A stretch of DNA of 58,952 nucleotides from Clostridium sp. Marseille-P2415 (GCF_900155545.1 NZ_LT732526.1:2493708-2552659); one strand, 5' to 3'; counted from the first letter of the stretch, positions 6,737-16,263 are shown. Numbers and translations are program-made. Notes: generated by a model from the sequence alone, not told the origin.

Positions 6737-8638
6737 TTATTGGTTTGTTGGGTATGTTACATTAAATTGTAATACAGTGCCAATCGGTCTTGTATTATAT
6801 GAAGCGAATCCAATAGCACCATCAGCTGTACGAAGCCAACTATTCACATTCGGGGAAGAATTAGACGCAACAGCAATATCCATACCCATAGGTGTCGAGG
6901 GTTTAGGAAAACCGTTTATCCTATATTCTTGCCCTCCGGTTAATTCGACAGTATTGACTATATGTACACAAATAGTTACCATCGCAGGTCCATTTAGATT
7001 TCCATGTCTAACATATCCACCAGAAATTGTACCCCATGTGCAAGACAATCCAGAAGTAATTAAATTTGATATCTGTGTACCATTTTCGTTAATAAACATA
7101 CTGCCTTGACTAGCGTACTCTATACCTGTAGGTTGTGATCCCGTTTTGGTAAGTATGCTGCCTAAATAAATGTTTGATGAATAAGTATTGCCCGTTGAAC
7201 CTGAATTCCAGGAGTTACTACATATTCTACTGTTTTGAAGTGACAATGCAATGTTTCGATTTGCAATCTTACATGCATAGACATCTCCAGTAGACTCTCC
7301 GAAATAAAACCCAGACGTATTTAAAGAAGGAACTGTTGTTTGGCAGTAATTTACTCTAATAATACTACTCCATACTTCCAAAACAGTGTGAGACATATCT
7401 GTGAAGGTTAAACCATTTAATTGCACATAACCATTAATGTGCCTTACATTCATACTCTTTACTTTACATGTATCTGCTAATGTATTTTGAGTGTCACTGT
7501 TCACATACAAAACGCCATTTTGAAACCCATAAATACGGACAGATTCATTATAAATACCGGAAGCTATATTTATAGTTGCACTATATCCGCCCAAATCTTT
7601 AGGTAAAATATCAATTGCATATTGAATTGTTTTAAATGGATTTGCTTGAGTGCCATTACCAGTTATGTTAGATCCCGTAGTTGCTACATAATATGTTACA
7701 TTACTTTGCAATGTCCCTACAACGGAGCCACTTGATTTGATAAACATTCCACCACTAGTAGCCACTATTGGTTTAGTTGCACTTAGATTATTATTTATAC
7801 AAGTACATATTCCCCCGAAATAGACTCCAAATCCAATATCAAAGCCCGTACCTTGTGCACTACCTAAATATGCTTTAGAATGATGTTGTACTTCTACCGC
7901 AATTCCAGTATGAGTATCTAATGTAATTAGTCCGGGAATATAAAAATCCGAACCATCAAAAATAAATATAGACGGAGTATCCGAAGAAGTAAATGCACCC
8001 GTAGTATGTATTTGAAAATTTAAATCACTTGAATATACGTTAGCTTTAGCTGTAAGATATATCCATGCTAGCGTTAGAGTATTTACATTTCCAGAAGTTG
8101 TGCATATTACATAACTATTAATTATTTGTAAATCCTGTACAGTAACATCTCCGGATAAACTAATCTTAATTGTTCCTCTAAGAAAATTTTGTATATCTAT
8201 ACTTTCAGTATAAATTCCTTCAGAAATGTCTACTGTAGCACTAAATCCACCTAAGTCTTTTGGTATCACACTTAATGCCTTTGTAATCGTAGCATATGGA
8301 GCCATAGCAGAGCCATCACCTGTAACATCTGAGCCAGTTGTTGCTACGTAATATGTGGTATCAGATTCAAGAGGCTTCGTATTTTCAATAAATTTTTTAA
8401 CCTTCCCCATAAAAACTTTTGTTGTTTCTCCCTCTGTCGGAACCGGAAATTCTGATGTTACGGTTTCAAGTAAATTTATCTTTGTATCTGATATATCCCC
8501 ATTCTTATCCAGCTTTTTGTTATCCATACCGGTTAGCGTTTCATCCAGGATATCCATAGCCTTATTATATTCCTTTATATCATAAAAATCATCTTCTTCC
8601 GGTTTCGGAAACTTATAATTTTTTGTTTCATTCCCCAC
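6737..8638 (-). CDS. Tail fibre / receptor-binding protein with duplicated beta-helix domain
   Basis: Probable 633-residue receptor-binding protein at the end of the tail genes. Residues 1-90 form a charged N-terminal region that should attach to the baseplate. A unit beginning TYYVATTGSDVTGDGS (about residue 94) recurs as TYYVATTGSNITGNGT (about 314), each followed by LPKDLGG or IPKDLGG, an IxxGIY motif and runs of short beta-strand residues. This suggests two pectin-lyase-like beta-helix domains from an internal duplication. The C-terminus (about 530 on) is unlike the repeats and may be the receptor-contact tip. A GTG at 8636-8638 sits 7 bases after GAGGTG and is preferred to an ATG at 8653. 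It overlaps the upstream gene by 11 bases. The gene looks more AT-rich than its neighbours, as fibre genes often are. Confidence 0.78.
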   Translation of the reverse strand: MGNETKNYKFPKPEEDDFYDIKEYNKAMDILDETLTGMDNKKLDKNGDISDTKINLLETVTSEFPVPTEGETTKVFMGKVKKFIENTKPLESDTTYYVATTGSDVTGDGSAMAPYATITKALSVIPKDLGGFSATVDISEGIYTESIDIQNFLRGTIKISLSGDVTVQDLQIINSYVICTTSGNVNTLTLAWIYLTAKANVYSSDLNFQIHTTGAFTSSDTPSIFIFDGSDFYIPGLITLDTHTGIAVEVQHHSKAYLGSAQGTGFDIGFGVYFGGICTCINNNLSATKPIVATSGGMFIKSSGSVVGTLQSNVTYYVATTGSNITGNGTQANPFKTIQYAIDILPKDLGGYSATINIASGIYNESVRIYGFQNGVLYVNSDTQNTLADTCKVKSMNVRHINGYVQLNGLTFTDMSHTVLEVWSSIIRVNYCQTTVPSLNTSGFYFGESTGDVYACKIANRNIALSLQNSRICSNSWNSGSTGNTYSSNIYLGSILTKTGSQPTGIEYASQGSMFINENGTQISNLITSGLSCTWGTISGGYVRHGNLNGPAMVTICVHIVNTVELTGGQEYRINGFPKPSTPMGMDIAVASNSSPNVNSWLRTADGAIGFASYNTRPIGTVLQFNVTYPTNQ

Positions 8639-9182
8639 TAATAAGCACCTCATTTCTTATCTGCCTGTGAGACCAGGCTCCTAATTGTTTATGCGTAAAT
8701 TTCCCCAGCACACTGTGCTGATTATAGAGGAGATCCAGATCTATAACCATATTGCAAGGTACAAATTCTTCCAGCATCTCCCTCACTTCATTTAAATTTC
8801 TTTTACTTTTTAATGCAACACGAACAGTGACAACCTTTTTCGGATTAATATCCAGGGTATAACCATCCTCACCACATAATACGGCCAGTTTCTGCCTTAA
8901 AGTTATTTTTGTATATGGAATCATGCGATTCCATCTCGACAACACCTTAAAGCGCCTGTCAGCCAACGTGTCATCAGCAAAGGGCTGCATTTCCAGCATT
9001 TTTTCATAACGCCTGATGCTTCGGATATCAGAGCTTTTAATATACTGGTTATCAAACAATACCTCAGTCTCATCCTCCATCAGCTGAATTTCTGGTTGGA
9101 CCACAAGCTGTATGACCTTCATTTCTTCATATTCTTTAAGGAAATCAGGAATATAAGACAGCAAATCAACTTCTCGAATCAA
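8628..9182 (-). CDS. YmfQ-like (DUF2313) baseplate/tail protein
   Basis: About 184 residues. SRWNRMIPYTKITLRQKLAVL and the following DINPKKVVTVRVAL region fit the YmfQ/XkdU-type proteins that follow baseplate J and link the baseplate to fibres. A TTG at 9180-9182 lies 8 bases after GGAGG; the ATG at 9197 would include that site and lacks one of its own. The 5' end overlaps the baseplate J gene by 17 bases. Confidence 0.82.
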   Translation of the reverse strand: MIREVDLLSYIPDFLKEYEEMKVIQLVVQPEIQLMEDETEVLFDNQYIKSSDIRSIRRYEKMLEMQPFADDTLADRRFKVLSRWNRMIPYTKITLRQKLAVLCGEDGYTLDINPKKVVTVRVALKSKRNLNEVREMLEEFVPCNMVIDLDLLYNQHSVLGKFTHKQLGAWSHRQIRNEVLISGE

Positions 9183-10245
9183 TTTCAACCCCTCCATATA
9201 CCGGAATCTGATATTTGTTTAACTCAAGATTTTCTGACGCTCCATTTATTCGTGTATTACCGATATCGGAAATTCCCTGGATAGCCAGAATCCTCGATTC
9301 TAACTGTGATATTCTTATAATACATCCCTGGTCACCAAGACCTTGCCAAGACTCTCTTAGTTCTCGCAAATATGCCTCTATTGTATCCTTTATCTGAGCC
9401 TGTAAAGCTGCATAAGTATAGCCATTGTCAAATTCAATCCGGCTATTTATCTGTATTTTCACTTCCTCAGCAGTATCGACTGTTACAATATGATCGATAG
9501 GCGCTAAACCATCTCCGCTGCCAGTCTGGGCTGGGTCTATTGTTTCCTGAACTGTTTGCATCAAAAGCTCAGAAGCTCTGTTAAAATTAGAATCTAAAAT
9601 TGTCAGCTTCACCGTTGACTCACCATTCCAGGCTCTTGTAATCTTTGTCGCTCCAACTCCGGGAATATTATTTGTCTTATCCATATAGTCCCTCCGGTTT
9701 CCGCTAAAAGATTTCTCATTGAAAGAGTTAAAATAAGCTTTTCTGAACACTTCCGTTTCTTCATCATCTTCCCCGGGAATTAACAGTTCTGTCATTTCCA
9801 TAGTTGCAAGCCCGGGAATATTCAATACCGGAATCAAACGGCCCAGTTGCCGGTTTCCACTTGTTCCAGCGGTCTCACATGTAACATGATATTCTCCACC
9901 GCCCATATTTTTTGAAACCACATAATAATATAACCCCAGCCGAAAGCGCTCGCCTATTGAAATCTCAACTGTATCGGGTACGGCAATCGCTTTCAGAACT
10001 GCCCTGGTTGCCTCTCCAGGCTGCATCCCCCTTTCAGCAGCTCTGCGGATAAGATTTTCCCTGGAGGCAGTATCTGCAAATGTTTCGTTTAAAATTGTAT
10101 CAAATTCTATGTACATGACCTGCATTTCTGCTGCTGCCGCTGTAAGAGCCGTATAAATCAGAGAGCCTTCCCGTTTATCCAAGTCCTGCGGTACCCTGTC
10201 CAACATCCGTTTTAAAATAACTTCATATGTTATATCCTCATACAT
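9166..10245 (-). CDS. Baseplate J/gp47 family protein (XkdT-like)
   Basis: 359 residues, wedge component of the contractile-tail baseplate. It has the family's N-terminal VPQDLDKREGSLIYTALTAA stretch, a central region with EEVFRKAYFNSFNEKSFSGNRRDY, and the GVGATKITRAWNGESTVKLTIL segment. The ATG directly abuts the upstream TAA, with GAGGTGAG as its ribosome binding site, so the two genes are coupled. Confidence 0.92.
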   Translation of the reverse strand: MYEDITYEVILKRMLDRVPQDLDKREGSLIYTALTAAAAEMQVMYIEFDTILNETFADTASRENLIRRAAERGMQPGEATRAVLKAIAVPDTVEISIGERFRLGLYYYVVSKNMGGGEYHVTCETAGTSGNRQLGRLIPVLNIPGLATMEMTELLIPGEDDEETEVFRKAYFNSFNEKSFSGNRRDYMDKTNNIPGVGATKITRAWNGESTVKLTILDSNFNRASELLMQTVQETIDPAQTGSGDGLAPIDHIVTVDTAEEVKIQINSRIEFDNGYTYAALQAQIKDTIEAYLRELRESWQGLGDQGCIIRISQLESRILAIQGISDIGNTRINGASENLELNKYQIPVYGGVEIDSRS

Positions 10246-10647
10246 TTAAATACTCACCTCTTTCTCCGCCTCAATTTCACCCAAAGTGGTATGAACCATA
10301 AATTTTACATGGAGTATCCGCCCATTGCTGTTAAATGAAAAATTGTCAACACTCTGAATCCTGTCATCCTGCTGCAATGCTTCTTTAATCCTCTTTTTTA
10401 TTTTTGCTTTTACCATACTTACGGGCTTCCCAAATAATCCTTTAAGCTCCACACCATAATTCCAGCTGTAAATCAGCCAATCAAATCGTTCCGTATTAAG
10501 AATACAGAAAACCGTTTGTTTTAACGCTTCCAAGCCGTCTGCCGTTCCAATAATACGCTTGTTTTCCGTATCCAGCCGAAAGGTCTTTGATGGCATCTGC
10601 ACCATCTTAAAATCCTTTTCCAAAATATCACCTGCCACCGGGATCAT
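10246..10647 (-). CDS. XkdS-like (DUF2634) baseplate protein
   Basis: 133 residues, related in position and pattern to gpW/gp25-like baseplate components. The family signs are TFRLDTENKRIIGTADGLEALKQ near the start, FDWLIYSWNYGVELKGLFG in the middle and HVKFMVHTTLGEIEAEKEV at the end. It precedes baseplate J, as in PBSX. Confidence 0.87.
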   Translation of the reverse strand: MIPVAGDILEKDFKMVQMPSKTFRLDTENKRIIGTADGLEALKQTVFCILNTERFDWLIYSWNYGVELKGLFGKPVSMVKAKIKKRIKEALQQDDRIQSVDNFSFNSNGRILHVKFMVHTTLGEIEAEKEVSI

Positions 10648-10663
10648 AGCAATGCCTCCTTTC

Positions 10664-10978
10664 CTACCATGTACCTATTACCACATACTGTTGTCCCCCT
10701 CGCTTCTGAAGCAGCAAAACCCTTTCTCCAGATTTCAATCTATTTTTCACGGTTACAGACACCTCTCCGACTCCCGGAATATCCATTCCCTCTTCATGGT
10801 CTGTAAATTGCTTCGGCAAAATAACCTGTGATTTTGACAGTATTGTTTTCTGGTCTATTTGTATTTCAATCGGATTCTCCTTAATAACTGTTCCTGGAAT
10901 CACGTCACATGGATCCCCCGCTTCGATTGCCTGAATAACAATCCGCTTAATATTTTCAATCCATTCTACATCAGCCAC
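10664..10978 (-). CDS. XkdR-like (DUF2577) tail protein
   Basis: 104 residues. The AVEAGDPCDVIPGTV-like N-terminus (here AIEAGDPCDVIPGTV) and the C-terminal LKSGERVLLLQKRGGQQYVVIGTW are diagnostic of the DUF2577 family, probably an OB-fold part of the tail tip or hub. It overlaps the XkdQ-like gene by 8 bases. Confidence 0.87.
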   Translation of the reverse strand: MADVEWIENIKRIVIQAIEAGDPCDVIPGTVIKENPIEIQIDQKTILSKSQVILPKQFTDHEEGMDIPGVGEVSVTVKNRLKSGERVLLLQKRGGQQYVVIGTW

Positions 10979-11927
10979 TGATTTTCTCTCCTCTCAATGT
11001 TAAATCCATGGTATGAACTCCTTCATCAATTTTATGGGTTACAGATTCAATCACCAGATAATTCTTTAACTCCATATCTTTTATATCTAAAAATACCGGA
11101 ATCAGACAACCGGCCCGCACCCGGATATCTCCAAAGGCATCCTTGATGGTTAAGGTTCTGGAGGGACGATTATACAAAGTCAGATATGTTTCTGCTATCG
11201 CCTGGCCATCCACCCCCTTATCAATGGACTCATCTTTCTGGAGAATCCCCCATTTATTGATGTTTTCGCTATTCTTTGTCATATAGATTTCTCTTTGTTT
11301 TGTATCACTATTGTCGCAATACAGTTTGATCTGGTTATAAGTATTGCTGTCAATGCTGACCTTATAGTCGTAATCCTGAGCTGTCGTATCATCAATCATG
11401 ATGTCAAGCTTCATGTTCTTCATATTTTTCAGGGTGAGCTTTCCTACATCATCATAAAATGTAAATAAATTTTTGGTGTGTATCATGGCAAGGTCTAAAT
11501 TGTTCAAAATAATATCAAACAGTGTTTTATCCTTTTCCTTTCTGGAAATTCTATCCCCCGTATCCTCTAATTCTCCTGTTTTCAGGTTATAATCATTAGC
11601 TATCATCTGAATTACTTCACCGGCAGTTAAATCCGTGTAATTATAGGTTTCTTTATTTTTTAAATATCTCAGCTGATCATAAGCGGTAACCTTCATCTCT
11701 CCTTCGCTGTTCCAGTTACGTTCAAAAATGAATCCAAAGAAAACGGGTTTTCCATCCACATCCAGACGGAGGGCATTGCCCTCCACAATCTGGAGGCGGT
11801 TATCTGGAATAAGAGTAAAAGAGCACTTTCCGGGCTGGCCTCTGCGCTGTGTTTCCCAGGTAATGGATCCTTTAACCACTGGTTCATATACGGTCTGACC
11901 GTTCTGGATATATAAATGTGCTTCCAT
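10971..11927 (-). CDS. XkdQ-like tail hub protein
   Basis: 318 residues, equivalent to the gpD/gp27-like hub. Recognisable stretches are GSITWETQRRGQPGKCSFTLI near the N-terminus, AYDQLRYLKNKETYNYTDLTAGEVIQMIA, and LVIESVTHKIDEGVHTMDLTL at the C-terminus. It follows the LysM tail protein with a 15-base gap. The hub joins the tube tip to the baseplate. Confidence 0.88.
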   Translation of the reverse strand: MEAHLYIQNGQTVYEPVVKGSITWETQRRGQPGKCSFTLIPDNRLQIVEGNALRLDVDGKPVFFGFIFERNWNSEGEMKVTAYDQLRYLKNKETYNYTDLTAGEVIQMIANDYNLKTGELEDTGDRISRKEKDKTLFDIILNNLDLAMIHTKNLFTFYDDVGKLTLKNMKNMKLDIMIDDTTAQDYDYKVSIDSNTYNQIKLYCDNSDTKQREIYMTKNSENINKWGILQKDESIDKGVDGQAIAETYLTLYNRPSRTLTIKDAFGDIRVRAGCLIPVFLDIKDMELKNYLVIESVTHKIDEGVHTMDLTLRGEKISG

Positions 11928-11942
11928 TTCTTTTCTCCTCTC

Positions 11943-12611
11943 CTATGGCATGGTAAGAGTCTGTCCAGGATAAATAACATTGGGATTTGATATTTTATCC
12001 CTGTTCAGATTATAGATTTCCTGCCACCGACTCCCATTACCAAGCTGTTTTTTCGATATGGACCACAGACAATCTCCCTTCACAACAGTATAACTCTTTA
12101 CTGGCGGTGCTTCTCCCTGACGTTCATTATCCGTTTGAGCAGTTCCAATCTCCTGCTTATCCTCAACAATGGTAAAATCCATGATTTTGGTTCCATAATT
12201 TTTGTATTCTTTCATTGTTAGGGAGACTATAATATCAAGTCCTTCACTCACATCATCTGTAACCTTATAATCTTCCAGAGTTACGTCCATGCTCGTATCA
12301 AAAAGACTATCACCGCCCATCCCCTGACGGATAACAATAAATTCAAAAGAGCTTTTCCCATCCTTTAGTTCCTGAAGCCTTTCCAGAAAATCTTCTGCAC
12401 TGTCAATGCTTCCATCCCAAACCGCACAAGGATAGTCCATCTGAGGAATCATTACATCAATGCTTATTTCCGCAAGACCAAAGGACTTAATCAGATTTAT
12501 TTCTTCTCCACTGATCAGATTCACTGTCTTGTTTTGCCCGCTATACTTAATAGGGATTTTTTCCGGTGGCAATGGGAGAAGCATATCGTCAATATAAACT
12601 TCATATGCCAT
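11943..12611 (-). CDS. LysM-domain tail protein (XkdP-like)
   Basis: 222 residues. The N-terminal part begins AYEVYIDDMLLPLPPEKI, and a C-terminal LysM domain (about 172-221) reads SYTVVKGDCLWSISKKQLG...YPGQTLTM. It probably stabilises the tape-measure/baseplate end and contacts peptidoglycan. Its ATG overlaps the tape-measure stop codon by one base, which implies coupled translation. Confidence 0.9.
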   Translation of the reverse strand: MAYEVYIDDMLLPLPPEKIPIKYSGQNKTVNLISGEEINLIKSFGLAEISIDVMIPQMDYPCAVWDGSIDSAEDFLERLQELKDGKSSFEFIVIRQGMGGDSLFDTSMDVTLEDYKVTDDVSEGLDIIVSLTMKEYKNYGTKIMDFTIVEDKQEIGTAQTDNERQGEAPPVKSYTVVKGDCLWSISKKQLGNGSRWQEIYNLNRDKISNPNVIYPGQTLTMP

Positions 12612-15079
12612 TATATATTCACTCCTTCCGCAGCTGAAGTAAGCATTTCAGCGGTAACGTCACTGAGCATACGGGCCATATCTGTAATATCTGTCTGGGT
12701 TTTTATTGTATTATTGTTATTCATATCTACCTTTAATTCAGCAAGAGTAAATCGGTTGATGATTTCCTGCTCCGCAGCATCACGCATGTATTTAAGCTCC
12801 TCATCCATAATATCCATTGAATCTGTCATTGCTGCCGTATTCATAGCAGTATCCCCGGTATTCTGATTGATGCTGTCGGTCATATCCGACGGATTAAAAC
12901 CTGGATCTTGGTTCTGCCTGTCAAATGTTTCTTTAATATCTTCAAATCCTTTCTTTACATTATCTTCTGCTCCGGCCCCACCTGCATACCATTTTTGGGC
13001 AGAATCCTCATACCCAAACCGCTCTGGGGAAAATCCGATATCAGCAAGCACCTGATCCATATCCAAGTTACCTGCCTTAACTTCATACGTTCCATTTCCA
13101 TACTTCTCAGCAAGCTCATCGGCAATGTCTGACAAACCGTCCCGCCAGCCTTGTACAGTATCTTCCAAATGAGAACCAAAAACAAAATCCAGGGCTTTTG
13201 CTACTTTTTGTATAATATTAAGTACTCCATCCGCCAAATCTGCAAATAAATATATAATGGACGATACCGGATCGTTAAACAGGTTCCCAAAGAAGTTTGC
13301 AAAAGCAACCCAGCCGTTGTAAAAATATTCAATGATTCCCAAACCAATTTCTAAAATTCCCATTAATGAATTTGCAATAAACGCTCCTGCGACAGCAAAT
13401 GCTCCACATATTAATCCTGTAGCACTGTATGATGTGCCGGCAAACTGATTTACAGCTGCTACGCCTGCATAAAAAAGAGCTATCAAAATGATAATTAATA
13501 TGATTATCCATGTTAGAGGACAAGCCGCAAATGCTGCATTCAATCCATCTTGAGCAGCTATCATTGCAATAATTGCTGCTGTTTCTGCCCAATCACAAAT
13601 TGTTTTCCATGCCAGCGCCGCTGCTTCCTTTAATGTAGTCAACCAACTTAGTCCCGAGGTTGCATTGTAAACAATCAGAGCTGCTATAATTCCCCACAAA
13701 ACAGGCTCAATAATAGACCAATTATCTGAAATGGCGCTCCCAACAACTCCGGCAACGAATCCAATTACACCAAAAATCCCACTGATTTCACTGACATCTC
13801 CCTGTAGCCCGGCTGTAAAGTTATTTATCGCTCTGGTCACATTATCAACCATCCCCCCCACAGCCCCGCCAAGTCCCATATTAACAGTCTTAGCCAGAGA
13901 ACTCAGCGCACTGGCTGCATCATCGTATTTCACATTATTTAATTCCTCCAGATGCTCCGTTGATAAATCCACAGAACCACTCAAATCAGATAACGCCATG
14001 ATTCCTTCATTCCCCAACTCTCCCCAGGCGCTGCCAAACAGCTTCATACCTGCAATATTTCTGCTGACCGGATCTTCCATACCGCTTAACGCATCAATGG
14101 TCTGCTGGAACGCCTGCTTGGCAGTTTCGCCTCCGCTTCCAAATGCCTCTGTCATTTTATTCGCGTCAAGACCCAAAACTGTAAAGCCTTCTTGTGCATC
14201 CTTTCCTCCCCCAACAGCCCTTGTCGAAAATTCCTTAATAGCCTCTCCCAGAGTGCTGACCGAGTATTCTCCACTCTGCGCTCCGTTAATCAACATATTA
14301 AACATATCTGCGCCGCCAAAACCCAAACTCTTAAACTGAGCGGAATATTCATTAATTGTATCAAGCAATTCTCCGTTTTTATTCAACCCTGCCTGTGTTG
14401 CCTGTATTACCAGATCAAATGCCTCAGCTCCGGAAGCTCCAAATTGCTTTTCCAGCACCCCGGCAGAGCTTATACTATCTGTTAAGCCATAACCAAACGT
14501 ATCTTGCATAAGCAGCCCTGCTCTTGTAAGCTGTTCCAAACTGGCGCCTGTCTGACCGGTCATCTGATTAACCACAGACAAACTCTTTGCAGCATCTTCC
14601 GGGCTGTCGCTTATGTTATCAATATAAAGTTTTTTCGCACTTTGCTTTGCCATGCCCAACCCCTGCCCCTGCATTCCGGTCTGAGACTGTATGATATTTC
14701 CGGCAGCTTTCACACTATTTGCCTGGGTAAATATTTCTTCCGGGCTGGCAGCGACTCCTATTTTACCCAGTCCTGACGATATCTTATTCCAGATATCCTT
14801 TAATTTTATGGACTTTTTCTCACCCTTTTCTATACTTTTGTTTAATTCTATCTGCCGTTCCCTTGTCTGGACGATTACTTCTTCAACCTGTTCAAACTGA
14901 ACTTCCATTCTGCCAAGAGCAGAACTCGCAGTCCGCAATCCGGGAAGGCCAATAGAATTCCCCGCAGACATCTGAAGATTTCGAAAAGATTCACTTGTTA
15001 TATTGATCGAACTATTGATTTTCCTTAAAACGGATGATGCTCCATCATAAAGCTGTATCGAGTTTTGTACTGTTGCCAT
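12611..15079 (-). CDS. Tail tape measure protein (XkdO-like)
   Basis: 822 residues; sets the tube length and is threaded through it. The N-terminal third is helical and Q/S/A-rich. A central hydrophobic region at about 440-560 contains several membrane-like helices (GVIGFVAGVVGSAI, IIILIIILIALFYAGVAA), typical of tape measures. By the usual rule of about 1.5 Angstrom per residue it would give a tail of roughly 120 nm; this is an estimate. AAGGAGGGAAAGG precedes the ATG. It lies directly after the chaperone pair with a 60-base gap. Confidence 0.92.
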   Translation of the reverse strand: MATVQNSIQLYDGASSVLRKINSSINITSESFRNLQMSAGNSIGLPGLRTASSALGRMEVQFEQVEEVIVQTRERQIELNKSIEKGEKKSIKLKDIWNKISSGLGKIGVAASPEEIFTQANSVKAAGNIIQSQTGMQGQGLGMAKQSAKKLYIDNISDSPEDAAKSLSVVNQMTGQTGASLEQLTRAGLLMQDTFGYGLTDSISSAGVLEKQFGASGAEAFDLVIQATQAGLNKNGELLDTINEYSAQFKSLGFGGADMFNMLINGAQSGEYSVSTLGEAIKEFSTRAVGGGKDAQEGFTVLGLDANKMTEAFGSGGETAKQAFQQTIDALSGMEDPVSRNIAGMKLFGSAWGELGNEGIMALSDLSGSVDLSTEHLEELNNVKYDDAASALSSLAKTVNMGLGGAVGGMVDNVTRAINNFTAGLQGDVSEISGIFGVIGFVAGVVGSAISDNWSIIEPVLWGIIAALIVYNATSGLSWLTTLKEAAALAWKTICDWAETAAIIAMIAAQDGLNAAFAACPLTWIIILIIILIALFYAGVAAVNQFAGTSYSATGLICGAFAVAGAFIANSLMGILEIGLGIIEYFYNGWVAFANFFGNLFNDPVSSIIYLFADLADGVLNIIQKVAKALDFVFGSHLEDTVQGWRDGLSDIADELAEKYGNGTYEVKAGNLDMDQVLADIGFSPERFGYEDSAQKWYAGGAGAEDNVKKGFEDIKETFDRQNQDPGFNPSDMTDSINQNTGDTAMNTAAMTDSMDIMDEELKYMRDAAEQEIINRFTLAELKVDMNNNNTIKTQTDITDMARMLSDVTAEMLTSAAEGVNI

Positions 15080-15139
15080 ACCCTTTCCCTCCTTTCCTTT
15101 TAATAGGAAGAACGCCGCCGAGGACGTCCTCCTGTTTTT

Positions 15140-15307
15140 CTACTTTTTCCTTGCAGCCTTTGCCTTTTGTGCTTCTTTTTTATCATTCTCCAGCTTAAGC
15201 TGTACTGCTGCCATGACAAAGGCCCGCTCATACCGGTCCAGACTTAAAAACTCATGAGGCCATTTGTGGAGCTTGTGGAGACAATAGTAGGCAATGTTTG
15301 CCTCCAT
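15140..15307 (-). CDS. Downstream part of tail assembly chaperone, expressed by -1 frameshift
   Basis: 55 codons from ATG 15307 (MEANIAYYCLHKLHKWPHEF...) ending in a K/A-rich tail. The frame is open through to the slippery site at 15325-15331 and is the -1 frame of the upstream chaperone ORF. It is therefore expected to be made mainly as a C-terminal extension, as with lambda gpGT. A GGAGGCG sequence before the ATG could also allow independent initiation. The motif LHKWPHEFLSLDRYERAFVMA resembles downstream chaperone segments in other Firmicute contractile phages. Confidence 0.75.
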   Translation of the reverse strand: MEANIAYYCLHKLHKWPHEFLSLDRYERAFVMAAVQLKLENDKKEAQKAKAARKK

Positions 15308-15321
15308 ATCGCCTCCTTCTA

Positions 15322-15750
15322 TCAGTTTTTTGCATCTTCAACCTGTTCTTCCAGCGTAATGTCAAAACCATTCACCTGCTGAATGCGTTCCAGATAGCCC
15401 GCGTATTCTCCGGCTGTCAGCATCGCCTTTAGAAGCCCGTCCGCTCCCATGACATGGTAAGAATCCTGCAGCTCTTTGTCGTTTAAATTCGGATAAACCG
15501 TGCATTCGGCAGCCAGCTTTCCCAGATACAGGTTATAATCCGTCTCCTGGGTATACTGTCCCTTTTTTCCGGTTACCTGAACCCGTTTCGTACACTCTTT
15601 TCTTAATGTTTCATCTTCTTTTGATGTAATTGCTTTAATTTCCCATTCTACCGGTTTTTTGTTCAAACCTAAAAAACGTTTGGATGCAACGAACCTTTCA
15701 TGCTCTGCCTTAACCGCATTCTGGCTTAAAAAACAGCTTAAATCTCCCAT
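15322..15750 (-). CDS. Tail assembly chaperone (XkdN-like)
   Basis: 142 residues beginning MGDLSCFLSQNAVKAEHERF, with PVEWEIKAITSKEDETLRKEC and YLGKLAAECTVYPNLNDKELQDSY typical of the XkdN family. It keeps the tape measure soluble and helps tube assembly. Its last codons are GCA AAA AAC followed at once by TGA, which forms a -1 slippery heptamer. It sits between the tube and tape-measure genes, the universal place for this chaperone. Confidence 0.9.
   Translation of the reverse strand: MGDLSCFLSQNAVKAEHERFVASKRFLGLNKKPVEWEIKAITSKEDETLRKECTKRVQVTGKKGQYTQETDYNLYLGKLAAECTVYPNLNDKELQDSYHVMGADGLLKAMLTAGEYAGYLERIQQVNGFDITLEEQVEDAKN
15325..15331 (-). other. Programmed -1 frameshift site A AAA AAC
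   Basis: On the minus strand the zero-frame codons are GCA AAA AAC TGA. The heptamer A AAA AAC obeys X XXY YYZ exactly and is directly followed by the stop codon. Slipping back one base continues as CTG ATA GAA GGA GGC GAT ATG, which leads into the downstream 55-codon frame. Confidence 0.85.
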
Positions 15751-15772
15751 ATTCTTTTATCCTTTCCTTCTT

Positions 15773-16246
15773 TTACTGCATTCCTGCAAGGGTATTAAAT
15801 CTCTCCGGCATTTCCCAGCTTTCAAATGTGAATTCAAATTCATCTTCCAGATACTCGCCCGTTGCGTCAAATTTTGTGATAATTCCTCCATTTAAGTTAC
15901 AATCCTTTAAAATCACAGTCTGACGGCCTACACTGGAAGTAGGATCCTCATTGGTCACCTGGATATCAAAATAAATATCCTTTCCGGTCTGCTGGAACTG
16001 GTATAAGATATCCCGAAAAATACTTGTGTTGTAATGGAAAGTAGCTGATCCGCTTCCCTTCATTCCCACAGTCTTATTTCCTTTCATGGCCCGTCCCAGA
16101 ATCGGTATCTCTGACTTTACCTTTTCAATCTTTGCCTCCAGATTTAATGCCTGCATAAAATTATACCGTTCATCTCCAATTGTGATAAAACACTCTGCTT
16201 TTGTCGCACTGATAGCGTCCCATGCGTCCATAGTAATATTACTCAT
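15773..16246 (-). CDS. Tail tube protein (XkdM-like, DUF2001)
   Basis: 157 residues. MDAWDAISATKAECFITI at the start, then KGNKTVGMKGSGSATFHYNTS and a DPTSSVGRQTVILKDCNLNGG stretch are hallmarks of the XkdM inner tube protein. It follows the sheath gene with a short gap and its own ribosome binding site. Confidence 0.92.
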   Translation of the reverse strand: MSNITMDAWDAISATKAECFITIGDERYNFMQALNLEAKIEKVKSEIPILGRAMKGNKTVGMKGSGSATFHYNTSIFRDILYQFQQTGKDIYFDIQVTNEDPTSSVGRQTVILKDCNLNGGIITKFDATGEYLEDEFEFTFESWEMPERFNTLAGMQ

Positions 16247-16263
16247 AATTCATTACCCCTTTC

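Noticed and set aside
15119-15130. GAGGACGTCCTC palindrome as a terminator between the chaperone and tape measure genes
   Set aside because: No T-run on the minus strand, and the tape measure gene needs readthrough.
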